NCBI GenBank assembly: GCA_016708345.1
Contig: JADJFX010000040.1
Location: 35,855 to 99,854, forward strand
Origin: Candidatus Rhodoferax bjergmarkensis
Lineage (GTDB): Bacteria; Pseudomonadota; Gammaproteobacteria; Burkholderiales; Burkholderiaceae_C
Reading direction: 5' to 3'
Length of the DNA: 64,000 bases
Shown: positions 31,843-41,564 of the stretch, piece after piece
Position numbering within the stretch: the stretch's first letter is position 1
How the letters are laid out: each line of letters begins with the position of its first letter
Notes under the pieces: generated by a model
Databases searched by the model: none
Told to the model about the DNA's origin: nothing
Seen by the model: only the letters and a program-made list of their open reading frames with translations
Program-made: the position numbers and the translations under genes

Positions 31843-33814
31843 AGCAACACAGAAATGAAATCACTACGGCTGACCTCGCAGTGTGGCCTGAATTCAATCC
31901 AACGGTGTTGGCACCCAAAGAACGCGCAATATTCACCATGCGCCGCACAGCGATTGAGCTATACGCTGGCGGGGAGACGCTCAAAAAAATTGAATCACAA
32001 ACGCACCTCCATCGCCGACAGCTGTACCGATTGATCGAACGTTGCACGGATACGCATGCTGACGGGCGGCCATTCGGATTTCGTGCCCTGGTTCGTTACA
32101 CCCATGTCGCTGGTTATGACCGTGTCCAACCCTTCAAAGCCATCAGCGCCAGTGGCTTTGGTGCAGCTGCGGGCGCGTTTGAACTGCTGCTGCAGGCTCA
32201 CCCCGAATTGATCACGTGGATCAAGGAGCAGGTCAAACGCAAACGCATCACGCTCCACCAGGTCAGCACGGATGGCAAGCTGCGCACCCGACTGCGCAAC
32301 CTCAAGCATGCCCATGCTGGCTTCCTGAGCGAATGCCGCAAGCTGTCAATCCGCGCAGATGAGTATCCATTTAACACCGAACGGATGGCCATTCGCGCCC
32401 TGTCAGCTGCCTTGCGCACCGAGTGCCTACTCAGCTTCGGTCGCGCTGCCCATTTGGCTGGGGCCAGTCATTTGAAGGGACTGCCCGCCGATGCTGATCA
32501 ACCTCGCCGCCGGCTGCGACATTCCTGGATGTCGTTGAATTCGATGGACACCGTTTGGATCTTCGACTCAAAGTGGTGGTTAAAGATCCATTGGGATTCG
32601 AGCAGCAGTTTGAGATCGAAAGAATCTGGCTATTGGTCATCATCGATGTGTACAGCCGCGCCGTGCTGGGCTATCACGTCTCGCTCAACCGCGAATACAG
32701 CCGCTATGACGTGATCCGCACCATTGAGGCGGCTTTGGAGCCGCATCGCCCAATGGCGTTCACACTGCCCGGGGTAGGCTATGGCCCCTGGGTGGATTCC
32801 CATCGGGCAAGCTGCCCGAACTGGGCTACGCCACCTGGCAGTGGTTCAAGCTTGACAATGCCAAGGCCAACCTCTCAAACGATGTGCGTCACGCCCTGGG
32901 CCAATTCATTGGTTGCATGATCAATGCCGGGCCGCCGCACACGCCCGACGACCGACCCTACATCGAGCGCTTCTTCGGGTCGATTGCCGCCAATCTTTCC
33001 AGTCGGCTGCCAGGGCACACAGGCTCCAACCCCAAAGACATCCGCCGTGCTTTGTCGGACCCCAAAGGCAATGCGCGGTTGCATGTCTCACTGAGCGAAA
33101 TACAGGAGTTGCTGGAGGCCACTATGGCCGTCTACAACGCATTCCTCACGATGGTCTGAACGGGCGCACACCGCTTGAAGCTGTCGAGCATTCAGTTCGC
33201 ACCCGTGGCGCCATGCTCAATTGGCTGCCAGATGCAAAGCGGCGCACCCTGTGCCTGATGCAAACGCCCAAACGAGTCATTGTTCGTGGCTACCTCCACC
33301 AGGGACAGCGACCGCACATCAACTTTTATGGCGTGCGCTACACCAATGCGATGCTGGCCAGCACGGCCTCTTTCCTCGGGCAAGAGCTGCACCTGTACTA
33401 CAACAGCCAGGATCTGCGCACGGTGCGCGTTTTCATCCAAGGGAGCGGGAGTTGGGCATTTTGACGGCGCAGGGCGCGTGGGGCGTCATCGCACACGACC
33501 TCAAACTGCGTCAAGAAATCATCAAGCTGCGTGGGCGCAAAAGGCTGGCCGGTGCACTCAGCCATGAATTCTTGCAGCAATTCATTGAAGATAAATTTGC
33601 CAAGGCCAAGGGCACACGTCGCGCCGCCAGCGAGCTGGCACAAACCCTGCAAACGCTCGCCGGCGCACCTACCAGTCTGAGCAGCACGATGGCTGCAGGG
33701 CCAACGTCTGCAGCTGTAGCCACAGACGCCGACCAAGTGTTGCCGCCGCCACGCATTGAGCCGCAGCGCTTGAGCATCGGTACGGGCTACGCCGGATCGG
33801 TCTGGCCAACGTAA
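31839..33814 (+). CDS. tnsB: TnsB/TniA-like DDE transposase, frameshifted
   Basis: Transposase subunit binding the end repeats. N-terminal helix-turn-helix region: KKIESQTHLHRRQLYRLIERC. The DDE core is visible with all three acids: D in VEFDGHRLD, D in KLDNAKANLS, and E in PYIERFFGSIA. Between them lies LLVIIDVYSRAVLGYHVS, the usual RNase-H strand. A C-terminal beta domain follows (LNGRTPLEAVEH, VIVRGYLHQGQRPHINFYGVRY). The protein runs through at least four frame changes near 32510, 32780, 33155 and 33450, to a stop at 33814; about 658 codons in total, usual for TnsB. As read it would be non-functional. Confidence 0.8.
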
Positions 33815-33874
33815 CGAACAAACTGCGCATTGCCCTGTCGATTTCTTACCCCCGCTCTTTGAAGGAGTTCGATC

Positions 33875-34911
33875 ATGCCAAGCAAGAAGGGAATATCTGC
33901 CAGAGTGCCTCACCCTGCCCCGCCGGGTTCAATTCTCAACAATGTGCGCCCCATCGATCCAGCGCTGCATCCGATTGAGACGGGAAGTTACCGCATTGCC
34001 ACGCCAGCGATTCAGTCGTTCTATGAACTCATCTGCCGATGTCTGCGTTACCGGATCACAGGCGCCCTCACCTATGGGCCCCCTCGAATTGGCAAGACGC
34101 GCGCCATTGAATACCTGCGTTTGCTGCTGTGCGAGACCCATCCCAAGATCACCACTTACCATGCACAGGCGGAGCATAAGCCGCGTCATGCAGAGGGGCC
34201 ATTTTTCTCCAACTTGCTCGAAGCTGTCGGTTTTCCGGAGCCCGATAGCGGCAGCAATCCCACCAAGCGCCTGCGCTTGATCAACAAGATCAGGAGGCCT
34301 GTTCTCGCAATGGCAGTGGTACGGTGGTGCTGTTTTGCGATGAAGCGCAGCGTTACGACGAGAACGAGTACGAATGGCTGCGCGATGTACATGACCATTT
34401 GGACCGGATACAGATTCGCTTGTTCACCTTCCTGGTGGGTCAGCAGGAATTGTTGGCCGTCAAGACGGCCTTGCAGCAAGCGCGCAAGACACAAATTGTG
34501 GCGCGGCTGATGGTCGAAGAACTGGCGTTTCACGGTGTGCGTAACGTCAATGATGTGGCAACCTGCCTGGCTGGCTATGACCAGACCTGCTTTCCGCGCT
34601 CCAGCGATTGGAGCTTCACCCGTTTTTATCTTCCCCAAGCTGTCACAAACGGGTATCAGCTCGGCAATGATGCAGCACTTCTGTGGAACGCATTTGCAGC
34701 CCTGCACCACAAACATGGATTGCCCGGCGAGCTTGAAATTCCGATGGATTCATTTGCCCGGGCCGTGGAAATCGTGCTCAAGGAAAGCGAGCTGCAGGAT
34801 GCGTCAAACTTCCGACCAAACGCGGCCATATGGAAGCTGGCCGTACGCAGTAGCGGGTATGTCCAAGCACGCCAGGCCGTCAGCAGCGAGTTGCTGGCGG
34901 CGACGCCGTGA
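33875..34911 (+). CDS. tnsC: TnsC/TniB-like AAA+ regulator, frameshifted
   Basis: AAA+ ATPase that links target choice to the transposase. Walker A is GPPRIGKT at residues about 69-76; Walker B is VLFCDEAQ. Sensor-like LVGQQELLAV follows. A single frameshift near 34290-34330 lies between the two motifs. Summed length is about 345 codons, normal for TniB/TnsC of this group. GGAG (33862-33865) lies 9 bases before the start. It lies 60 bases after tnsB and 4 bases before tniQ. Confidence 0.8.
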
Positions 34912-34915
34912 GCGC

Positions 34916-35515
34916 ATGTCAATGTCGTTCTACCCTATCCTGACTTTCGAGGAAAACAAACTCAGTCCCAGCCTGGGGTACCTCTTCAAGCGTCAGTGGG
35001 TCGACCCATTCGAGTCCGTGGTTTCGATTCTTTGGAAATTCGCACGGATGAATCGGCTGCCCGGGCATAGGGTGGTGGCTCACGTCGCCAGGGGTCAGAT
35101 TGATCCTTATGAAGGCTATGCGGCTACTGCGAATGAGCTTGATATTCGCATGACGGCCGCCTCGCTTGGACTGACTCAGAAGACGATTCGGCTGTCGATG
35201 CAGCGTCCAGAAATGCGGCGCAGTTGGTGCTCGCAGCTGCGTTTTTGTCCTCAGTGTATGTCCCGTGGCTATCACAGCGTGGTTCACCAGTTTGATGGTG
35301 TTGGATATTGCCCGGTGCATGGTTGCTGTCTGCAGACCAGGTGTCGCAGTTGCGGCAGCACCAGCGAATACCTCATCAAGGCCAGCGTGCTCGACGCGAC
35401 TTTCAAATGTCCCAATTGCCGACGAAGCTACGGCAATTCACCGCTAAGCTTTGTGCATCGAATTCCAATGCTGCCCCGTGATAGAGCCGCCATTGTTCGG
35501 ACCTTCATTTACTGA
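34916..35515 (+). CDS. tniQ: TniQ-family target-site protein
   Basis: Intact, 199 residues. N-terminal helical region, then a TniQ zinc-ribbon area: CPQCM, CPVHGCCL, CRSCGS and CPNCRRS give four Cys/His pairs. TniQ/TnsD proteins recognise the attachment site or, in CRISPR-associated elements, bind Cascade. This one is short and lacks a long C-terminal DNA-binding domain, closer to TniQ than TnsD. ATG 34916 is used because it follows the tnsC stop by four bases and starts MSMSFYP; the open frame extends further upstream inside tnsC. The adjacent DNA has no glmS, tRNA or CRISPR target. Confidence 0.78.
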   Translation: MSMSFYPILTFEENKLSPSLGYLFKRQWVDPFESVVSILWKFARMNRLPGHRVVAHVARGQIDPYEGYAATANELDIRMTAASLGLTQKTIRLSMQRPEMRRSWCSQLRFCPQCMSRGYHSVVHQFDGVGYCPVHGCCLQTRCRSCGSTSEYLIKASVLDATFKCPNCRRSYGNSPLSFVHRIPMLPRDRAAIVRTFIY

Positions 35516-35552
35516 AAAATCTACAGAAACAGGTTTTGAACGTCACAGAGCA

Positions 35553-35702
35553 GTGACACATTTACCGTCACGGGCCATTTGCGGTGACACATTTACCATC
35601 GCAACTCTGAAAACCCAGTATCCATGCGGGTTGGCGGGCGTTTTAACCCATTTTCAAATGGGGGAGTGACACATTTACCCTCGCAATTGGGACACTTTTA
35701 CC
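35553..35702. repeat. Right-end transposase-binding repeats (4 copies)
   Basis: The inverted form of the left-end motif (GTGACACATTTACC) at 35553-35566, 35584-35597, 35666-35679, and a variant GGGACACTTTTACC at 35689-35702. All four share one orientation, facing the left array. Confidence 0.75.
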
Positions 35703-35713
35703 TTCCTACGGCG

Positions 35714-35983
35714 TTAGACGCAAACCCCTTCCAAAACCGGCCCCCCCCACCGGGGAAAGAACCCACCACCCCAAAAAAACCGCCCGCCCCAACCCCGAAG
35801 CGAAAAATTCCCGATGAGGGCTTCATCCATCGTGTATCGACCATTACCTTGACCAGCAGCAACCCACAATCGAACGTTCAAATCGCTGTATGGTGCGCAG
35901 GTTGACTCAAATTCATCAGCAAGCGCTTGGGGATCAAGCGAATCACCTTGGTTGGCTTGGTAGGCACCTCGACGTCGATACAC
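35714..35983 (-). CDS. Uncharacterised ORF beside the transposon
   Basis: Up to 89 codons. Residues about 1-58 (YRRRGAYQANQGDSLDPQ, then FESTCAPYSDLNVRLWVAAG) have a protein-like composition. The C-terminal part crosses a C-rich, low-complexity stretch (35735-35800) that looks like poor sequence or slippage. I recognise no family. It may be the remnant of the gene into which the transposon or the integrase module inserted. The remainder of 35984-36135 shows nothing. Confidence 0.25.
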   Translation of the reverse strand: MYRRRGAYQANQGDSLDPQALADEFESTCAPYSDLNVRLWVAAGQGNGRYTMDEALIGNFSLRGWGGRFFWGGGFFPRWGGPVLEGVCV

Positions 35984-36135
35984 AAGCGTGTCATGGGCTC
36001 AGGTGGGCGCGTAAAAAGTGCCGCGTGGTCGTGATCAGCGTAGGGTTTCTCAAAGTCGCGGGCTCATATTTCAGTCTACTAACGACATGTGCCCAAAATC
36101 CCCCTGCTCTATTTCCATTATTTAAAGTTCAACCG

Positions 36136-36260
36136 ATGAATCTCCCAATCGCTGCCGCACCTGTGGTCCCCCAGTTCAAGCCGGTCATCAAGCGCGATGG
36201 CAGCGGCAAGATGTGCTCGTCGGGTCAATACCAGGTGTCGGGGCCGTTTGGTTTCAAGCA
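36136..36260 (+). pseudogene. Zinc-ribbon small protein, broken copy
   Basis: A decayed duplicate of the gene at 39018. The DNA matches along about 120 bases; pieces PVIKRDGSGKMCSSGQYQ and (other frame) NRCRTCG can be read. The CxxC pairs are disrupted by a frameshift. The preceding DNA (AAATCC, CCCTGCTC) also resembles that before the other copy, so the duplication includes the upstream region. It sits on the far side of the integrase, in the same orientation as the intact copy. Confidence 0.6.
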
Positions 36261-36620
36261 TCAAAGTGGCGCGTTGGCGCGGTTGCTCGGGGGCAACCTT
36301 CTCGTCAACGTCCGTTCCAGTTGTTGGATCTGCCTTTCGGGCAACGCCAGCAGTAACGCCTCGGCGTCTCTTACCTTGGCGCGGTGCGCAGCCTGCGATT
36401 TTCCGATGGTGCGGTTGCCATCCGTCCGCCCCGATGCTTGCCGCAAAAACGACATGGTTGCCACCGATACTGAGAGCGACGAAGGGAGACCCTCCTTTGG
36501 CTGGTAGTGCGGTCCATCTTCAAATCTTTGTTTTGGTGGCGGTTTTGGTCATGGCTGATTTTAGTTGACCCCATGGACCTCAGCCCAAAGGGACCACCCG
36601 TGCGCCGTGCGATCATGGGT
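36261..36620. other. No recognisable gene
   Basis: Overlapping frames on both strands (for example 36261-36464 on the minus strand) show no family motif. The region separates the broken zinc-ribbon copy from the integrase stop. Confidence 0.35.
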
Positions 36621-38752
36621 CTACGACTGCGCCACCCGGTGCCTCATCGTTTGGAGAGCCCGAATCTTCCTGGCCAACTCCTGCGTCGAATAAATCGACG
36701 TGGTGTCGATACTGGCGTGACCGGCGAGTTCACTGACCACCTCGATCGGCACACCATCGACCAGTGCCTGCCTGACAAAGGTGTGGCGCATCCAGTGGGT
36801 GCTGGCTTTCATGAATCGCTCGGGATCGAGTCCGCTGTCCGGCGCCGTTTTGGCCGCCTGCACAAAAAAGCGTTTGAGACGCAGATGCCCGCTGCCGACA
36901 AGGCGCTGCCAGGGTGTTGGAGGTTGCGCTTGCCACCACCGCACCTGCTGGCACACCATTTACTTCTTCAGCGCCCTGCCCACTGCGGCACTGGGGGTGC
37001 AAGGTTCCGAATCAAGGGTAGGCTGTCAGCATCCGTACAGTGTTTGTCTTCCTGCAAGAACTCTCCCGCGTGCAGCGCCAGAAGATGCACCACGTCCGGG
37101 TTCAACGGTACCTCGCGCGTCTTGTTGCGCTTGCCTGTCACGGTGAGAACCCAGGTCTGGGGCAAATCGGGCAGCGACTCCTGACGCAATTGGCCATAGC
37201 GTGCCTTGGCCAGTTCATCCAATCGAATGCCGGAGGTCACCAGCAATTCCAGAATGCATTTGAGTCGCAGTCTTTCCGGCCCCACCGCCACTTTGTCCAA
37301 GCATTGCAGCACATGCGCCCACTCGGCTTCCGTGAAGGAGCGCCGGATGTCCATTTTTGAGGGCGGGAGGTCAAAGCTCTTCAGAAGGGAGCGCATGGGG
37401 TTGGCCACCAGATAGCCCGCGTCCACCAGGCCGCCAAACAGGGTGTGCAGAATCACCAGTGCCTGTTTTTGCGAAGCGGCACTGGGTTGGCCACGAAAGG
37501 CACGCCACAACACGTCGGTGCGCGCCACCGGCATGGATTGCATCCAGCTGGCGGGCACGGCTTGCAAAAAAGCGCGGTACTTCTGGCAGTCCGGTGCGGT
37601 GGCCGAGGACAAGGGTTTTTTGAGTTCCTGTGCGCACCACAGCATGAAACGCTCGACTTCCTTGCGGTAGGAGCGCTGGGTGGCGGGTTTTTCCTGATAA
37701 CGGCCCAGCCAGGCGTTGACAGCTTCAAGGTCATTGTCAGCACCCAGGGTGTTGGCCATGTGGCTGCGAAAGGCGCCGCTAGAGCCAGCGAGCTGGGCTG
37801 AGCTTTGCATTTGCTGCAAGCCAAATTGAACCCGGGTGCCCTGGCCAAACTGGCTCAAAGCAGATTCGGTGCTGGTCAGCAGGCTCAATCCTCCCAGTGC
37901 CTCTGGCCCAAGAGGTTTCCCGCTTGTTATCTGTTGCCGCAAGGCCCGGCGTGACTTGGGCTCGTTCACGCTGTCGCTGATCAAAAGGTTCAGGTGCTCG
38001 TACTGCATCCGCAGCCACGCCACCACCTGGCTGGCGCGTTGCACCCCAAAACCCGCCACGCGCGCATGCCAGCGGTAGCCGTACAGGTTGATGAAGTTCA
38101 CCAGGTCACCAAGGGTGAGCACGCCCACGTTGCGCAAACACTTGGCGGTGGAACGGGCGAACCAGGATTCGAGCCGATCACTGGCCGCCGGGGTGACCTC
38201 CAGCACGGTGGCCAGGTGATTAAGCGCCCTCACCCGCTCGGCCACCGGATCTTTAAAGCCATCGGCCGCATCGATGGCGTCCGCATTGTCCAGTCCAAAG
38301 GCAGCCTTGTATTCTGCGATCAGCTCGGCCTCGGACCAGGCTTCCGGGTCCATGCCCTCTAGAACCACCCACTCCTCCAAGGTTGGCAGCGTGACGGCCG
38401 AGGGTACTGGCGCATCGCTCCTGAGCAGGTCAAGCAAATGGGTGATCTTGGCGTCTGTTGGCAGCGTGGCGTCCAGATGGCGACCGGCTTCAATGATGTT
38501 CTTGAGAAGCGCGTCACGGCGGTTCTGGATGTAGCGCAGATCGGTGGTTGTTTCGCTCCAGGCAAGGTAGCGCATAAACGCTTCGCGCAGGTCCACGCCA
38601 TACAGGCTGGCACGCACAAAGGCAAAGTGGTGCACACCCAATGATCGGGGGTCACGCACAACTTGCGCTGTGGCGCCCGGGGGTAGGCCTCGGCGCTTTG
38701 GCGCTGGACTGGGGAACATCGGCGCTGCCCTGTCAACTTGATTCAAACTCAT
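36621..38752 (-). CDS. Large tyrosine recombinase/integrase, frameshifted
   Basis: Site-specific recombinase of the phage-integrase family, about 710 codons, unusually long. The first 330 residues form an extra helical N-terminal region. A SAM-like core-binding domain (WLGRYQEKPATQRSYRKEVERFMLWC) follows, and then the catalytic domain: Arg in TSGIRLDELAKARYG, HxxR in HWMRHTFVRQAL, His in LAGHASIDT and Tyr in TTSIYS. A frameshift near 36960 separates the last 110 residues, which contain the HxxR and Tyr, from the rest. The start at 38752 (MSLNQVDRA) is plausible. It is flanked on both sides by copies of a zinc-ribbon gene and probably moves or moved that unit. Confidence 0.83.
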
Positions 38753-39017
38753 GGCGTCCCTTTAGTGCTTCGCACCCTTGTGATGGACTTTGGTCGCTTT
38801 GCGCGGGGGTGTGCTGTTGGACATGCGGACGCCGTTGACCCTGATTCGTTGATTGATCGCTGATTTGGTCCGTTCAGTGGAATGAGGCCACCTTTTGCGG
38901 TAATTTGTCACAGAAACGCCGTAGCATCGCCACATTTTGGCTGGTTGTTGCACTTTGACTGACCGTGCCTGAAAATCCCTCCCCCTGCTCAATATTTCAA
39001 TTGCCTGCATCCATCCC

Positions 39018-39248
39018 ATGAACCCCGTCAATCGATGCCGCACCTGTGGCGCCACCAGTTACAAGCCGGTCATCAAGCGAGATGCCAATGGCAGGATGTG
39101 TTCGTTCGGTCAATACCAGTGCGTCGGGTGCCGTTTGGTTTTCACAAGCATCAACGAATGGCGCCTTGGCGCGGCTGCTCATCCAACACCCTCGATCGCC
39201 TCAGTGACACTGTCTGAGTTGCCATGCTCGCTGGGGTGCGCGGGTTGA
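39018..39248 (+). CDS. Zinc-ribbon small protein
   Basis: A 76-codon open frame; the conserved part is the first 52. Two CxxC pairs (CRTCG and CVGCRLVFT) enclose YKPVIKRDANGRMCS, a simple zinc ribbon. Short proteins of this kind are often seen beside integrases, but I recognise no named family. It is divergent from the integrase, 266 bases away, and a broken copy lies at 36136. Role unknown: a DNA-binding accessory protein of the integrase is a guess. Residues after 52 look like run-through. Confidence 0.55.
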   Translation: MNPVNRCRTCGATSYKPVIKRDANGRMCSFGQYQCVGCRLVFTSINEWRLGAAAHPTPSIASVTLSELPCSLGCAG

Positions 39249-39539
39249 TGATGTGTCAAAGCTGGTTGCCGAACAGGCGCGCCGTGGCAGATGCGTTGGA
39301 CAAATAAGGGAGCTCATCTGCTCGTTCAGGTTCGGGTAGCCGTACTGAACGGCGAGTTGAAAATGCGGGAATCGCCGGAGCCGCGACGATTCAGCAAAGA
39401 GCAAAAACTGGGGGATCGCAGGCAACTTGTTGCCTAAGGTCTGCCTCCGGTTTTGACTGCTCTCTTTGACATCAAGCTTGGCCATTTCAGGTGGGCTGGA
39501 CATATTCAAGGCAACAGACAACTCGACATTTGCCGCCAT
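39201..39539 (-). CDS. Uncertain small ORF
   Basis: ATG 39539 has GAGGAAT upstream and starts MAANVELSVALN, giving 112 codons. The C-terminal half is arginine/serine-rich and not convincing, and the frame contains the 31-base dispersed repeat (39441-39471). It may be the start of a real gene broken by a mobile-element scar. It overlaps the end of the next gene by about 34 bases. Confidence 0.25.
   Translation of the reverse strand: MAANVELSVALNMSSPPEMAKLDVKESSQNRRQTLGNKLPAIPQFLLFAESSRLRRFPHFQLAVQYGYPNLNEQMSSLICPTHLPRRACSATSFDTSSTRAPQRAWQLRQCH
39441..39471 (-). repeat. 31-bp dispersed repeat, copy 2
   Basis: Inverted match to 25329-25359 with two mismatches. No transposase gene flanks it here. 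Confidence 0.55.
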
Positions 39540-40066
39540 CGGGATTCCTCGCCTTTGCATGGCAGAGGATCGGCCAAAACTTGCACAAACTCCTCTAACC
39601 ACTCACCAATTTCCCGGATGTGGTGACGATATACACCCAACAACAAATCTTTCCCGACCTTGGTGTCCGGACTCGTACTGGCAGCCTTTGCGTCGTGGTA
39701 ACCGTCGACAAACTCTGACAATACCTGCGCTAACCGTCCCGCTTCACGATAGGCCTGGGCCATGCCGGCGTTCTCATCATTGACTACATTGCTCATCAAA
39801 GCGTCAACTCTCGGCTGCAAATCCATCAACGCCTGGTGAATGATGCCCATATGTCGCGCCAGATCATCTGGCACCACAAGGTCGCGACTGGATGGCGTGG
39901 TCCGACGCGTCATTGCGTGTCGCAATTCTTTCGCAACTGGCTCAAGCGCCTCACCGAGGATAGCCAACCGAGACGGCAGCACGCAAACCACCTCGCCCTG
40001 ACTGGGCGAAGGTGGCGTCGCTAACTTGGATCCGACTGCATGGCTGTTGGGAAGGGCTTGAGTCAT
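39506..40066 (-). CDS. Hypothetical protein
   Basis: Intact 186-residue open frame starting MTQALPNSHAVG. ATG 40066 is chosen because GGAGG lies eight bases upstream. Mostly helical with no signal peptide or membrane span. Segments LGEALEPVAKELRHAM, ARHMGIIHQALMDLQPRV and EAGRLAQVLSEFVDGYHDA look like amphipathic helices. No family recognised. It lies downstream of the LRV/DUF1963 gene on the same strand, 64 bases away, at the edge of the BREX island, so it could be the distal cargo gene. Confidence 0.5.
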   Translation of the reverse strand: MTQALPNSHAVGSKLATPPSPSQGEVVCVLPSRLAILGEALEPVAKELRHAMTRRTTPSSRDLVVPDDLARHMGIIHQALMDLQPRVDALMSNVVNDENAGMAQAYREAGRLAQVLSEFVDGYHDAKAASTSPDTKVGKDLLLGVYRHHIREIGEWLEEFVQVLADPLPCKGEESRWRQMSSCLLP

Positions 40067-40129
40067 TAGGAAGACCTCCAATCGAAGTAAAAGACCGGCC
40101 ATTACTCTTGTGAATTCCTAACACTTTGA

Positions 40130-41464
40130 CTATTTGTCACACGTTGAATCCGCGAAAAATTCAATATGTCCGTCTGACGACTTTCGGTAGGTCACCCCCA
40201 CTGTTATCTTGACACCCCTATCGATTGAGTGGTAGAGCAGTAAGGAATCGGGGTACCGATCCCATGTATTTCCTAAACCATCCGTATATCCACCAAGTCG
40301 GAATAGCAATTCCATACAAGGCTTTTTACCTGTTGGAATCTCAATCTTGTTCAGATGCTCATCAACTCGCTCAAGTCTGCGCTCAAGCTTGCCATCGAAT
40401 TCCAACGAGTCATTCTCGGATTCAAGCGCATACAAGATTCGCGTGGTGAGACTTGGGTAGTACATGTTTCCAAACGGCACCCATTCCACCCGGCAGTTGC
40501 TGAACGCGAAGGGTCGATAGGCTGATAAAGGAAATGGTGAAATCATGCAGCCGTACATCTCGGCATCCCCAAATAGATCGGTGGCAAGCCAAGGTGGATC
40601 TTCGGGATAAAAATTATCAACCGGTTCCTCCAGATCTGAATTGGGAATCAATCGGAGATTCAGTTCACTTTTATCGATACCACCCCAGACCTGCAGCAGC
40701 CCACTTCCAAGAGATTCGCCTAGATTGATTGAAGCAATTTCCAAGTCAACCTGAGCAATCGGCTGCATGTGCCGTCCATTGGGTCCCACCGGCCATTGCC
40801 ACTTTTTGCTGGTGTAAGGAAACCCGGACAGTACCTGATCTTGTTTTCGATGCTCCGGGTTCGATTGGTCAAGCTCAAGAAATCGAGGTATGCAGAACGG
40901 CCGCGAAGTACTTCTGTATTTTGAAAGACACTCCTTTACCCACTTGTCCTTTTGTGAGTCGGTAAATTTTTCGAGTGCCGTGTCTGATTGAGCCGCTAAT
41001 TCCCTTGGCAACAATTGCCCACGAAAGTCATTGGGCAGCGCCGGGTTTAGTGCAAGCATCGCTTTTTGCATCAAATCTCCTGACGCGATAGCAGAGCGCA
41101 TAATTTCGACTGGACATTCGGGAATCATCAAGACTTCCGGTATCAATTCAAGAAAATCTGGATGCTTCCTCAAGAGAAGTTTCAGTGAGGGGTTCTCTAG
41201 CAGAAGTGATGGAAACTCCCGTCCAAGTTCCACAAGAGTTTCAATACTTGCGTTAGGATGTTTGACTACCGTCCGCCGCAACTCCAAGTCGATGTCGTCT
41301 GCATCGTCATCCCAGAATCCGATGATCTCCGCAAGCGTCTCTGAATCAGCGTTTGGGTGACGCCCTATCAGTTTATTGATTTCACCATTCTGATTCATCA
41401 GATCAGCTAGTTGCGCTGATGTGGAGTCAGCGTTCGTCAGAATGCTTTTGGTTGCGTCATCCAT
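40130..41464 (-). CDS. LRV-like repeat plus DUF1963 protein
   Basis: Intact, 444 residues. The first 120 residues are leucine-rich-variant-like repeats: LIGRHPNADSETLAEI, VVKHPNASIETLVELG, LLENPSLKLLLRKHPDFL. Residues about 160-430 resemble the DUF1963/YwqG fold: SGFPYTSKKWQWPVGPNG, QPIAQVDLEIA, LLQVWGG, LFRLGGYTDGL. ATG 41464 follows a GGGGAG box. The LRV part closely resembles the N-terminus of the protein at 50096-51782. It follows brxL by 100 bases on the same strand, so it is probably the distal gene of the BREX operon, or separately expressed after the hairpin. Function unknown; DUF1963 proteins have no firm activity. Confidence 0.7.
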   Translation of the reverse strand: MDDATKSILTNADSTSAQLADLMNQNGEINKLIGRHPNADSETLAEIIGFWDDDADDIDLELRRTVVKHPNASIETLVELGREFPSLLLENPSLKLLLRKHPDFLELIPEVLMIPECPVEIMRSAIASGDLMQKAMLALNPALPNDFRGQLLPRELAAQSDTALEKFTDSQKDKWVKECLSKYRSTSRPFCIPRFLELDQSNPEHRKQDQVLSGFPYTSKKWQWPVGPNGRHMQPIAQVDLEIASINLGESLGSGLLQVWGGIDKSELNLRLIPNSDLEEPVDNFYPEDPPWLATDLFGDAEMYGCMISPFPLSAYRPFAFSNCRVEWVPFGNMYYPSLTTRILYALESENDSLEFDGKLERRLERVDEHLNKIEIPTGKKPCMELLFRLGGYTDGLGNTWDRYPDSLLLYHSIDRGVKITVGVTYRKSSDGHIEFFADSTCDK

Positions 41465-41538
41465 CCAATGCTCCCCTTGTCCGTTACTTGAAACTAATGT
41501 ATTTCGGTATGTGGTTTTGACAGTATTGTTTCCACGTT

Positions 41539-41559
41539 CAGGCTCATAGCATGAGCCTG
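41539..41559 (-). terminator. Hairpin after brxL
   Basis: A perfect 9-base stem (CAGGCTCAT, three-base loop AGC, ATGAGCCTG) begins just after the brxL stop. No T-run follows, so it may be a weak terminator or an RNA-stability element between brxL and the next gene. Confidence 0.4.
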
Positions 41560-41564
41560 TGGTC

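Larger units (their letters stand above)
31056..35707 (+). mobile_element. Tn7-like transposon (tnsA-tnsB-tnsC-tniQ), about 4.65 kb
   Basis: Four genes in Tn7-type order, with overlaps or short gaps, lie between two arrays of the same 14-base motif (GGTAAATGTGTCAC and variants). Both outer ends share AGGAAGGTAAA in inverted orientation (31056-31066; 35697-35707), so I place the ends there. The five bases outside the ends (TGCAG; ACGGC) do not match, so no target duplication is evident. After tniQ, 35516-35707 holds only end repeats, so there is no cargo, CRISPR array or guide RNA. It lies between a broken molybdopterin oxidoreductase and an integrase region. Confidence 0.8.

Noticed and set aside
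35735..35800. C-rich tract as a quadruplex or regulatory element
   Set aside because: It is an irregular low-complexity stretch in a likely poor-quality region; no ordered G-tract pattern was found.
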